Source: Novosphingobium resinovorum
GTDB taxonomy: Bacteria > Pseudomonadota > Alphaproteobacteria > Sphingomonadales > Sphingomonadaceae
NCBI RefSeq assembly: GCF_027922145.1
Contig: NZ_BSFC01000030.1
Location: forward strand, 1-64,000
DNA length: 64,000 nucleotides
Direction of reading: 5' to 3'
Below the pieces are notes generated by a model that was not told the DNA's origin, ran no database searches, and saw only the letters and a list, made by a program, of their open reading frames with translations. The translations under genes and the position numbers were made by a program. Positions 1 through 9,943 of this stretch are shown here, one piece after another; within the stretch, counting starts at the first letter, position 1, and every line of letters starts with the position of its first letter.

Positions 1-1
1 G

Positions 2-112
2 CAGGCGCAGGCAAACTTTCTGGGGCGTCTGAAAGCCTGGGACCCGAAGGCTGCAGCGCTGGCCGAGCCACAACTGCTGCAGAACGATATCCCGCCATCT
101 ATGCAGGACTGA
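2..112 (+). CDS. C-terminal end of an unrecognised protein (partial)
   Basis: An open frame runs in from the left edge and stops at TGA 110-112, giving 36 residues ending in PPSMQD. The piece is rich in Ala/Leu and has no motif I can assign. It reads towards the DUF1254 remnant that follows on the opposite strand. The gene start lies outside the window, so the identity is unknown. Confidence 0.4.
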   Translation, partial: QAQANFLGRLKAWDPKAAALAEPQLLQNDIPPSMQD

Positions 113-200
113 CGCGAGGCTTCCGGTTGCGGTCGGACGATGCTGGCGACGTCATGACCGCCTGTCTCGTGCTAGGCGACCTGGTGGCCAACCGTCCCCG

Positions 201-509
201 CACCGGCCCGGCGGTGAGGTCCAGCCAGGCGTTGGAATAGAGCGTATCGACGTAGGGCGTCTTGAATGCCTTTTAGCCGGGATAGGCAAGGCGGCGTTCG
301 TGGTGGAAGCGGTTGAAGCCGGTGTAGTCGGGGTCCTTCACGTCCACGCCTTGCGCGTACATCTGCCAGTACTGCGCCACCGCCAGCCCGCGGTAGGCCA
401 CCGCGTCGAGCGCCAGCGCATGCGCCTATTTCTCGCACTCGGCGGGGGAGGCGGGTATGACGTCAAGCAGTTTGTTCCACTGGACCTGGTCGGCGGCGTC
501 GGGACCGTA
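201..509 (-). pseudogene. DUF1254-family protein remnant
   Basis: Reading the minus strand in one frame gives text typical of the N-terminal half of DUF1254/DUF1214 proteins, including GFNRFHHERRLAYPG and TPYVDTLYSNAWLDLTAGPV. The frame carries a TAG (426-428) and a TAA (273-275), both in frame, and similarity ends abruptly near position 201. The DUF1214 half and any signal peptide are missing (full-length family members are several hundred residues). It is therefore a decayed and truncated gene. Members of this family often accompany catabolic genes in sphingomonads; no function is inferred for the remnant. Confidence 0.7.
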
Positions 510-764
510 GGAGGGGCGCGAAGGCTTCGCATGGGTCGGGTTGCCTCGGCGGTGGGGGGCAAGCCCCGCCGTTTTCATCCGCTCCATCCAGACCCGCTCA
601 GCCTGAGTTTGTCGAAGGCCCCGAGGCAGGCGCGGCGTTGTGTCCGATCCTTGAAGAGGCTCAGCAAGAGCGGAATGGATAGCACAGGTGGGTCGTGGGT
701 ATTCAAAAGCCGGCCGGCGGGCAGTTGGTGGGTGCAAAACCCGCCGGCCTTGGCGTCGTCGGCC

Positions 765-2936
765 TCAGAACTTGGCCGAGACCTCCACGCCGTAGACGCG
801 GCCCTTGTTGAGCGGCGAGAAGGTAGAGCCGCTGAAGAATGCCAGCGGGGCCTCGGCGCCGAAGGTGGCCTCGTTCAGCAGGTTGGTGCCGTAGAACGAG
901 ACGGTGTAGTTGTCGTAGCGCACCGCGATGTTGGCATCGACCATGGTGGCCGCACGCATCAGGCCGGTGTTGGCGTCGTTGTACCAGTCGGCGTCGCGGT
1001 AGTTCGCGGCGACGCGGGCATCGAGGCCGAAGTCGCCGAACTGGCCGGTCCAGGCGATCGAGCCGCCGTAGCTCCACGGCGAGAGGCGCGGCAGCTTCAG
1101 GTTGTAGTCGGTGTCGTTGATGACGCCGTCGTTGTTGAGGTCGTAGAACACGTCGGTGTACTTGCCCTCGGTGTAGCCGAACTGGCCCGCCAGGGTGAAG
1201 CCGGCGCCGGGCTTGAGCGTCAGTTCGCCTTCCAGGCCGCGGATGCGCGCGTCGGCCGAGTTGGTGATGATCTGCGCGGTGCCCACGCCCACGACGGGCA
1301 ACTGGATCTCGCGCTGGACGTTGTCGATGGTGTTCCAGAACGCCGCGAGGTTGATGCGGGCGATGCCGAACAAGTCCTTCTTCACGCCGATTTCATACGA
1401 GTTCTGGACTTCGTCGTTGAACGGGCCGGGATCGACCTGGGTATAGACGTTGCGGAAGTTGTAGCCACCCGAACGGAAGCCCTTCGACCAGAAGCCGTAG
1501 ACCTGCGTTTCCGGATCGGGCTGCCACTGCATGCCGACGCGCGGGGTCAGGCCCTTCCAGGTGTGCTTGTCGTTGAACGTGTAGTTGCAGGTCTGCGCTT
1601 CGTAGTCGCAGCCGGTCGCGGTCAGGTTGGCGACCTTCACCGCCTTGGTCTCGGTGGTGTAGCGCGCGCCCAGGTTCAGCGTCAGCGTGTCGGTGAAGTG
1701 CCAGTCGGCCGAACCGAAGATGCCGTAGGTATCCTGGTTCTGGATACCGCCGCCCGACAGGGTGCGGGTGCCGTTCGCCAGCTTACGCTGTTCCTTGTAG
1801 TCGATGCGCTGCGTGAAGTAGTACAGGCCGGTGGTCACGTCGACCTTGCCGAAGGTGCCGGCCCAGCGCAGTTCTTCGCTCATCTGCTTCTGGTGCGTGG
1901 TGTTGCCCGAGTGGAACGCATAGGACGGCGAGGCGTCGATGTCGTTGAACACGCGCGAGTTGTATTCGCGGTAGGCCATGATGTTGGTGATCTTGCCGTC
2001 ACCGAACGCGGTATCGATGTTGGTTTCGTTGGAGGCGAAGTGCCAGTAGTTGTGCGCGAAGCCTTCCTCGTCGATGTTCACGTGGAAGCTGTCACGCGGG
2101 TAGAGGCCGTGGTTGCTCGCCACCGCGCCGTCGCCGTCGTACTTGCCGTATTCGTAGCGGAACACGGACTCGAACCCGTCGATCGGCGTGAAGCGCAGGG
2201 CCGGGCGCACGATGAAGGTGCGGTTCTTGCCGAGGTCGTCGTTGCCGTTGTACTCGTTGTGGTAGTAGCCGGTGTCCTTGTCGTAGTAGACTGCCAGCTT
2301 GGCCGAGATCTTGTCCTGCACGATCGGGCCTGTCACGGTGCCGCTGATCTTGTATTCGGGGCCGGACGAGACCGAGGCGCGCACGTCGGCGGAGAAGGTG
2401 TCCTTGGGCGTGGTGGTGCGGATCACCATGGCGCCGCCGGTCACGTTGCGGCCGAACAGCAGGCCCTGCGGACCGCGCAGCACTTCGAGGCCCTCGATGT
2501 CGAAGTTGCCGAACACGACACCGGCGCTGACGCCAAGGTACACGCCGTCGACGAAGACGCCCACGGTCGGGTCGATCGAGGGGATCGAGGAGTTGATGCC
2601 GAGGCCGCGGATCGAGAAGTTGGCATAGCCCGGCGTCGTGCCGACCGCGTTCAACTGCACGTTGGGCATGTTGTAGCTGAGCGACTGCAGCGTGGTGAAG
2701 TGCTGCTCTTCAAGTTGCGCGGCGCCGAACGCGGTGACCGCGAAGGGCACGTCCTGCACGTTGGAAGCCTGGCCGCGCTTGGTGGCGGTGACGACGATGG
2801 TGTCGAGGGCGCCAGAGTCATTGGCCGAAGAAGAGGCGCTGTCGGCGGCGGCATCCTGCGCCATGGCGGCAGGTGCGATGGCGAACGCCAGCCCCGCGCT
2901 GGTCGCGAGCAGGCCGCACTTGATGATCGAGGACAT
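765..2936 (-). CDS. TonB-dependent outer-membrane receptor
   Basis: A 723-residue outer-membrane receptor for TonB-energised uptake of an unknown ligand. Residues 1-26 form a signal peptide ending AMA|Q. A TonB-box-like DTIVVTA follows at about residue 44, then the plug domain with EVLRGPQGLLFGRN, and a beta-barrel that ends in the usual C-terminal Phe (SAKF). I chose the ATG at 2936 rather than an upstream in-frame start at 2972, because the signal peptide begins there and a purine-rich GGGAGAAGAAGAG precedes it. It diverges from the acyl-CoA synthetase gene; the 360-bp gap holds three copies of a repeated operator-like motif. The plug sequence resembles the broad sphingomonad class annotated for aromatic or hydrophobic ligands, not siderophore receptors, but the ligand is not deducible. 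Confidence 0.93.
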   Translation of the reverse strand: MSSIIKCGLLATSAGLAFAIAPAAMAQDAAADSASSSANDSGALDTIVVTATKRGQASNVQDVPFAVTAFGAAQLEEQHFTTLQSLSYNMPNVQLNAVGTTPGYANFSIRGLGINSSIPSIDPTVGVFVDGVYLGVSAGVVFGNFDIEGLEVLRGPQGLLFGRNVTGGAMVIRTTTPKDTFSADVRASVSSGPEYKISGTVTGPIVQDKISAKLAVYYDKDTGYYHNEYNGNDDLGKNRTFIVRPALRFTPIDGFESVFRYEYGKYDGDGAVASNHGLYPRDSFHVNIDEEGFAHNYWHFASNETNIDTAFGDGKITNIMAYREYNSRVFNDIDASPSYAFHSGNTTHQKQMSEELRWAGTFGKVDVTTGLYYFTQRIDYKEQRKLANGTRTLSGGGIQNQDTYGIFGSADWHFTDTLTLNLGARYTTETKAVKVANLTATGCDYEAQTCNYTFNDKHTWKGLTPRVGMQWQPDPETQVYGFWSKGFRSGGYNFRNVYTQVDPGPFNDEVQNSYEIGVKKDLFGIARINLAAFWNTIDNVQREIQLPVVGVGTAQIITNSADARIRGLEGELTLKPGAGFTLAGQFGYTEGKYTDVFYDLNNDGVINDTDYNLKLPRLSPWSYGGSIAWTGQFGDFGLDARVAANYRDADWYNDANTGLMRAATMVDANIAVRYDNYTVSFYGTNLLNEATFGAEAPLAFFSGSTFSPLNKGRVYGVEVSAKF

Positions 2937-3296
2937 CTTCACTCTTCTTCTCCCACAAACCCGGGCGCTCACTCGCGCCTTGTTATCTGGCCCCGGCGCG
3001 ATGCGCCTTGTTCTCTCACGTCACGGCGTGCAAGCGGCAGATGCTGCGCAGCATGCTTCGTGACGGGACACTCAAGTCCGCGCTCGGGGCGTTTCGTTCA
3101 ATCGCAGGGCGGGTCCGGAGGGGAATATCACAAGGCTGATATCCCGGGTGGGGTGGCGGGCGCGTCCGCTTATCACGGATGGGATGGCGGCATATCGCGG
3201 ATGTGAAATGCGCGGGGGTGTCCGGCCCGACGATACCGGCGCGCAATGCCCCGTGACAAGGCTTCGCCTCGAACGAATGTGAGAGGAAAAGCCGAC
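2937..3296. promoter_or_regulatory. Divergent promoter region with three copies of a TATCRC-N4-GKGAWA motif
   Basis: This 360-bp non-coding stretch separates the TBDT (minus) from the acyl-CoA synthetase gene (plus). It contains TATCACAAGGCTGATA (3126-3141), TATCACGGATGGGATG (3171-3186) and TATCGCGGATGTGAAA (3193-3208). The first is embedded in the perfect inverted repeat ATATCA-N6-TGATAT (3125-3142). The second and third start 22 bp apart, about two helical turns. Related copies lie at 8205-8220, 9849-9864 and 19415-19430. A regulator operator is inferred; no promoter boxes were assigned. Confidence 0.5.
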
Positions 3297-5428
3297 GTGA
3301 CGACCTGCGAAGACATCCGGCCCGGAGCGCAAACGGCAACCGGCGGCCTCGACGCGCTGTTCGCGCCGCGCTCGATCGCGCTGGTCGGCGCCTCGGACGA
3401 TGCCGCGCGGATCGGCGGGCGCCCGCTGCGCTATCTGCGCGCCAGCGGCTATCAGGGCCGCGTCTATCCGGTAAATCCCAAGCGCGAGACGGTACAGGGC
3501 GAACAGGCCTGGCCTTCGGTCGCCGCGCTGCCCGAAGTGCCCGACCTCGCGCTCCTCGCCGTGCCCGCCGCCGCCACCCGCGCGGCGGTGGAGGACTGCG
3601 TCGCGAAAGGCGTGAAGGCCGCGATCATCTTCGCCGCCGGGTTCGCCGAGATGGGCGAGGAAGGCCGCGAGGAACAGGCGCGCATCGTCGCCATCGCCCG
3701 CGCCGGAGGGCTGCGCCTGCTCGGCCCCAACTGCCTCGGCGCGGCGGACAGTTCGATCGGCTACTACGGCACTTTCTCGGTCATGCTCGACGACGGCTTC
3801 CTCGAACCCGGCCCGGTGGCGATCGTCTCGCAGAGCGGCGCCTACGGCTCGCACATCGCGCAGCTGGCCCGGGGTCGCGGCCTCGGCATCCGTCACTGGA
3901 TCACCACCGGCAACGAATGCGACGTCGACATGGCCGAGGCGCTGCGCTGGGTGATCGACCGCGAAGGCGTGAAGGTCGTCATGGCCTATGCCGAGGGCGT
4001 GCGGAACCGCGCGGTGTTCTTCGAGGCGCTCGACCTTGCCCGCCGGCGCGGCATCGCGGTGGTACTGCTCAAGGTCGGCCGCTCGGAAGTGGGCGCGCAT
4101 GCCGTGGGCAGCCATACCGCCGCGCTGGCAGGCTCCGACGGCGTGTTCGACGCAATCTGCCGCCAGTTTGGCGTCCACCGCGCGCGCAGCACGGCGGAAC
4201 AGCTCGACATCGCCTACGCCGTCGCCCGTGCGGGCCTGCCGGGCGGGAACAAACTGGGCATCTTCTCGATGTCGGGCGGCCTCGGCATCCAGATGGCCGA
4301 CGACGGCGACGAGGCCGGGCTTGCCGTCACCCCGATGCCTGCCGAGGCGCAGGCGGAACTCAAGGCGCTGCTGCCTTACGCCTCGCCGGTGAACCCGATC
4401 GACGCGACCGCGCAGGCTATGACCGACCTGCCGCTGATGACGCGCTATATCCAGGTCGTGCTGGAGCAGGGCGGCTACGACATCTTCGTCGCGATCCTGG
4501 GCACCACGCCCGCGCTGCCCAGCTATTCCGCGCGGCTGGCCGAGGCGCTGGAGGCGGCCGGTCCCGGCGGCGCAGGCCTGATCCGCGCCGTCACCATGAG
4601 CGCCCCGCCCGAAGTTGTCCGCGCCTATGAGGAACGCGGCTTCCTCGTGTTCGAGGACAGCGTCGCGCTCACCCGCGCGCTCGGCGCGGTGGCGCGCTTC
4701 GCCGAGAGCTTTGCGGCTGCGCGCATCGAACGCCCGGCGCTGCCCGCCTTGCCTGCCCCGCTGACCGCGACCGGCACGCTCAGCGAGCGCGCCGCCAAGC
4801 AGGTGCTGGCCGAGGCCGGGATGCCGTTCCCCGACGAGCGCCTTGCCGCCACGCCCGACGAGGCAGCGGCAGCGGCCGACGCGATCGGCTATCCCGTGGT
4901 GGTCAAGATCTGCTCGCCCGATATCGCCCACAAGACCGAAGTGGGCGGCGTCGTGGTGGGCCTCAAGGACGCCGCCGCCGTGCGCGAGGCAAGCGCGCTG
5001 GTGCTCGAACGCGCCCGCACCGCGATGCCGGGTGCCATGATCGAAGGCGTGCTGATCGCGCCGATGATTGCGGGCGGGGTCGAGGTGATCGCGGGCGTCA
5101 GCGTCGATGCGACGCTCGGCCCGGTGGTGATGTTCGGCCTCGGCGGCGTGCTGGTGGAAGTGCTGAAGGACGTGACTTTCCGCGCCGTGCCCTTCGATGC
5201 CGAGGAGGCGCGCCGCATGATCGCGGAGACCACGGCAGGCAAAGTGCTGCAGGGCGTGCGCGGCGCAGCCCCCTCGGATATCGCCGCGCTGGCCGAAAGC
5301 CTTGCCGCACTGTCGCGTTTCGCGGCGGCCAATGACGGTCGCCTTGCCGGGGTGGATATCAACCCGCTCAAGGTCATGCCCGAGGGTGAAGGCGTGGTGC
5401 CGCTCGACGCACTGGTGCTGCTGCAGTC

Positions 5429-5432
<4 letters not shown>
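3297..5432 (+). CDS. NDP-forming acyl-CoA synthetase (CoA-binding / ligase / ATP-grasp)
   Basis: A 711-residue single-chain ADP-forming acyl-CoA synthetase, which activates a carboxylic acid to its CoA thioester with ATP and CoA. Domain order: CoA-binding Rossmann domain (LFAPRSIALVGASD near residue 25), a succinyl-CoA-ligase-like region with SQSGAYGSH and GRSEVGAHAVGSHTAALAGSD (containing the His expected to be phosphorylated), and a C-terminal ATP-grasp_5 domain (GYPVVVKICSPDIAHKTEVG, MFGLGGVLVEVLKDV). I prefer the GTG at 3297, which has GAGAGGAAAA just upstream, over an ATG at 3246. Its stop overlaps the next start (ATGA, 5429-5432), so it is translationally coupled to the acyl-CoA dehydrogenase. 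Substrate acid unknown; pimeloyl/feruloyl-type synthetases share this fold. Confidence 0.9.
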
Positions 5433-7120
<1,688 letters not shown>

Positions 7121-7146
7121 GCGGAGGCCCTCCTCCCGAAGCTCCG

Positions 7147-7277
7147 TCACCCTGAACTTGTTTCAGGGTCGATCGTGCCGCCAAGTCGGAGCTGGGATAG
7201 TAAGCTGCGATCTCGGCTAGCGACACGACCCTTCGGTTGCGACTGCCCGATGGACCCTGAAACAAGTTCAGGGCGAC
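7147..7277. repeat. Inverted pair of a Sphingomonadales-type intergenic repeat
   Basis: The arm at 7147-7170 (core CCTGAACTTGTTTCAGGG) is repeated in inverse orientation at 7253-7277 with a single difference, enclosing about 80 bp. Each arm is itself partly palindromic (CCTGAA/TTCAGG). It lies just after the acyl-CoA dehydrogenase stop, in the space between convergent genes. It could form an extended hairpin and may act as a bidirectional transcription barrier. Confidence 0.7.
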
Positions 7278-7288
7278 GGGATAAGTTT

Positions 7289-7360
7289 CGTCATTGCGAG
7301 CGAAGCGAAGCAATCCAGGGCAGTATAACGCCGCCCTGGATTGCTTCGCTGGCAATGACG
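7289..7360. repeat. Long inverted repeat (CGTCATTGCGAG family), copy 1
   Basis: The arm at 7289-7321 starts CGTCATTGCGAGCGAAGCG and its near-perfect complement occupies 7333-7360, with an 11-bp centre. The 3' arm lacks five bases relative to the 5' arm. A second copy of the same family lies at 17244-17319. It sits a few bases from the stop of the convergent SDR gene and may serve as a transcription terminator for both flanking genes. Confidence 0.75.
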
Positions 7361-7365
7361 AGCTG

Positions 7366-8124
7366 TCAAAGGATCGCGTTCGCCAGTCCGCCGTCCACCG
7401 TAATCATCTGCCCCGAAACGAACGCCGAGTCCGCCGAGGCCAGCCACAGCGCCGTCTGCGCGATGTCGTCGGTCTCGCCCAGACGGCCCAGCGGAATGCG
7501 CGCCTTGCGCTGCGCCAGTGCCTCGTCATCCAGCATCGAGAGCACGCCTTCGGTCGCCACCGTCGCGGGCGAGATCGCGTTGACGCGGATGCCCTGCGCG
7601 CCCAGTTCCACCGAGGCCGCGCGGGTCAGCCCGCCGACGCCCGCCTTGATGCCGCAGTAGAGCAGCGCATTGACCATGCCCTTGAGCGCCGAGACCGAGG
7701 CGATGTTGATCATCGAGCCGCCGCCGCGCTGCGCCATGAAGGGCGCCGCAGCCTGCGTCATCCACACGATCCCGTCGAAGCCCACGCCCGACATGCGCGC
7801 CAGCGTCTCGGGGGTGATGTCCGCGATCGGCTCGTACTTGTTCCACATCGCGCTGCTGACGGTCACGTCGAGCCCGCCGAGTTCCCCGGCCGTGCGGGCC
7901 ACTGCCGCCTGCACCGCCACGCGGTCCGATACGTCGCAGCCGATGGCGATGGCGCGGCCGCCCTGCGCGGTGATGCCGTCGACGACGGCCTGCGCCCAAT
8001 GCTCCTTGAGATCGAGCACGGCGACGGCGGCGCCCTGTGCAGCAAAGAGTTCGGCAATAGCGCGGCCCAGCCCGCGCGAAGCCCCGGTGACGAGCGCGAC
8101 GCGCCCCGACAGTCGTTGCGACAT
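7366..8124 (-). CDS. Short-chain dehydrogenase/reductase
   Basis: A 252-residue classical SDR. The cofactor motif TGASRGLGRA is at the N-terminus. The catalytic Ser is in INIASVSALKG and the Tyr/Lys pair is in LYCGIKAG. The usual NNAG structural motif is replaced by SSAM (TVSSAMWNKYEPI), which is unusual. The ATG at 8124 is chosen because AGGGAG lies upstream and the Rossmann strand starts right after it; the longer frame to 8367 would add 81 unrelated residues. It is divergent from the double SDR, and the shared gap contains a copy of the TATCRC-N4-GKGAWA motif. Likely oxidises or reduces a hydroxyl/keto group of a pathway intermediate; substrate unknown. Confidence 0.88.
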   Translation of the reverse strand: MSQRLSGRVALVTGASRGLGRAIAELFAAQGAAVAVLDLKEHWAQAVVDGITAQGGRAIAIGCDVSDRVAVQAAVARTAGELGGLDVTVSSAMWNKYEPIADITPETLARMSGVGFDGIVWMTQAAAPFMAQRGGGSMINIASVSALKGMVNALLYCGIKAGVGGLTRAASVELGAQGIRVNAISPATVATEGVLSMLDDEALAQRKARIPLGRLGETDDIAQTALWLASADSAFVSGQMITVDGGLANAIL

Positions 8125-8204
8125 GATGGTCTCCCTAATGAATGACCGCAGCCTTGGACCGGCCGCCGCGCGCGCCCAAGCGGGCGCCGCCCGGGCCGCC
8201 GCCT

Positions 8205-8220
8205 TATCCCATAGGTGATA
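8205..8220 (-). promoter_or_regulatory. Operator-like motif between the divergent SDR genes
   Basis: On the minus strand this reads TATCACCTATGGGATA, matching TATCRC-N4-GKGAWA. It lies 81 bp upstream of the minus-strand SDR start and 83 bp upstream of the double SDR start, so one site could control both genes. Confidence 0.45.
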
Positions 8221-8302
8221 GCCGTGGCGCCGCGCCGGAGCCGGGTTGAGGCGTCGTCGCCCTGGTGCTTCGCTGACGCGAACACGAGAACGGGAGAAGA
8301 CG

Positions 8303-9844
8303 ATGGAGCGGCACGGTGCAAGAGTGGTGCTGGTGACGGGCGCGGCGGCCGGGATCGGCCTTGCCACGGCGCGGCTGTTCGCAGCGCGCAGCGATACCGT
8401 GGTGCTCGCCGATCGCGATGCCGGGGCGGTCCGGCGCGCGGCGGCCGAACTCGGCGCGCCGCATCAGGCACTGGTGCTCGACGTCGCCGATGAGGCCGCC
8501 GTGGTCGCGGCCGTAGCGGAGATTGCTGCGCAGCATGGCGGGATCGACGTGCTGGTGAACAACGCCGGGATCGTCGATCCGGCAGGCACCTCCGCGCTCG
8601 ACCTCGATGCCGCAACGGTGGAGCGGCTTTTGCGGGTGAACCTAACCGGCAGCTATCTTCTGGCGCGAGAGGCCGGGCGCGGCATGATCGTGCGAGGCGG
8701 CGGCGCGATCGTCAATCTCTCCTCCGGCATCGCGTTGCAGGCGATCGCGGGGCGCACGCCTTATGCGATGTCGAAGGCGGCGATCCTCGGCTTCACCCGC
8801 GCGCTGGCCTGCGAGTGGGCGCAGCACGGGGTGCGCGTTAACGCGGTGCTGCCGGGCTACGTCGCGACCGAGATCGTCGAGGCGCTGGTGGCTGAGGGAC
8901 AGGTGGATCCCGCCACGGTGGCCGCGCGCATCCCGCTGGGCCGCATGGCGCGCCCGGCCGACGTGGCGGAGGCGATCGTATGGGCGGCCGACAACGCTTA
9001 CGTCACCGGCGGCAGCATCGCGGTGGATGGTGGCTATTCTGCCTATGGCGGCACCGCAGCGGCGGCCACGACAGAGGCGCCCGCAGCGCCGCAGTCTGAC
9101 CGCCCGGTGGTGGTCATTTCCGGCGGTGCGCGCGGCATCGGTGCGGCCACGGCGGATCGCTTCGCGGCGGACGGCGCGCGGGTAATCGTGCTCGACCGCG
9201 AACTTGGCGCGTTGCCCGAAGGGCGCGAGGGGCATGTGCTCGACGTCACCGACGAGGCCGCGCTAGTCGCCATGATCGAAGGCATTGCTGCGCAGCATGG
9301 CCGGATCGACGTGCTGGTCAACAACGCCGCCATCGCCGACGATTTCCAGCCTACCGCCAAACAGACGCTGGCCGCCTTCGAGCATGGCCTCGCGATCAAC
9401 CTCGTCGCGCCGCTGCGGCTGGCGGTAGCGGCGGCGCGTGTGATGCGGGGACAGGGCGGCGGCGCCATCGTCAACCTATCCTCGATCGCGGCGCGCGGGG
9501 GACTGCCCCGCCGCAACAGCTACTGCGCAGCCAAGGCGGGGGTGGAGGCGATGACGCGCCAGCTCGCGTGCGAATGGGCGCAGCATGGGGTCCGGGTGAA
9601 TGCCGTCGCGCCCGGCTATATTGCCACTCCCGGCGTCATGGCGCTGGAGGCCAAGGGCAAGCGCTCGCTAAGCGGAATCCGGCGGCGTATTCCGCTGGGG
9701 CGGCTCGGGCGGCCGGAGGAGATCGCCGACGCCATCGCTTTCCTCGCCTCGCCTCGTGCGGGCTACATGACGGGGACGGTGGTGCCGGTGGACGGGGGCT
9801 GGTCCGCCTTCGGTGACGCGGGCGATGCTGCGGATGTGGATTGA
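8303..9844 (+). CDS. Tandem (fused) double short-chain dehydrogenase
   Basis: A 513-residue protein made of two complete SDR domains in one frame. Domain 1 (about 1-250) has TGAAAGIG at residues 12-19, NNAG, and the catalytic Ser with YAMSK. Domain 2 (about 265-510) has SGGARGIG, NNAA, and the Ser with YCAAK. An Ala/Thr/Pro-rich linker (AAAATTEAPAAPQ) joins them. Both halves keep the cofactor and catalytic residues, so both could be active. The ATG at 8303 is preceded by GGGAGAAG; the longer frame from 8246 has no such site. Fusion suggests two sequential alcohol/ketone steps or an obligate intramolecular dimer. The next gene is an enoyl-CoA hydratase on the same strand. Confidence 0.92.
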   Translation: MERHGARVVLVTGAAAGIGLATARLFAARSDTVVLADRDAGAVRRAAAELGAPHQALVLDVADEAAVVAAVAEIAAQHGGIDVLVNNAGIVDPAGTSALDLDAATVERLLRVNLTGSYLLAREAGRGMIVRGGGAIVNLSSGIALQAIAGRTPYAMSKAAILGFTRALACEWAQHGVRVNAVLPGYVATEIVEALVAEGQVDPATVAARIPLGRMARPADVAEAIVWAADNAYVTGGSIAVDGGYSAYGGTAAAATTEAPAAPQSDRPVVVISGGARGIGAATADRFAADGARVIVLDRELGALPEGREGHVLDVTDEAALVAMIEGIAAQHGRIDVLVNNAAIADDFQPTAKQTLAAFEHGLAINLVAPLRLAVAAARVMRGQGGGAIVNLSSIAARGGLPRRNSYCAAKAGVEAMTRQLACEWAQHGVRVNAVAPGYIATPGVMALEAKGKRSLSGIRRRIPLGRLGRPEEIADAIAFLASPRAGYMTGTVVPVDGGWSAFGDAGDAADVD

Positions 9845-9848
9845 GGCG

Positions 9849-9864
9849 CATCGCATATGGGATT
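9849..9864 (+). promoter_or_regulatory. Operator-like motif before the enoyl-CoA hydratase gene
   Basis: CATCGCATATGGGATT, a two-mismatch match to TATCRC-N4-GKGAWA, starts five bases after the double-SDR stop codon. It is 80 bp upstream of the hydratase start, as expected for an internal promoter. Confidence 0.35.
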
Positions 9865-9943
9865 CTCCCGCGCGCGAGGCTCCGATGCGCGACGGAAGGG
9901 CCGCAGTTGCGGCTAGATGGTCGCCAAACCTGAGGATGCCGAA

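Noticed and set aside
300..3206. A 968-codon open frame on the plus strand
   Set aside because: It is antisense to the TBDT at 765-2936, has low-complexity Arg/Val/Gly-rich text, no family motif, and is typical of antisense frames in GC-rich DNA.
3072..4931. Long minus-strand frame over the acyl-CoA synthetase gene
   Set aside because: Arg/His/Asp-rich antisense text with no motifs; the plus-strand frame has complete domains and a ribosome site.
7147..7360. CRISPR array from regularly placed repeats
   Set aside because: The repeats are inverted pairs of two different families, not direct repeats with unique spacers.
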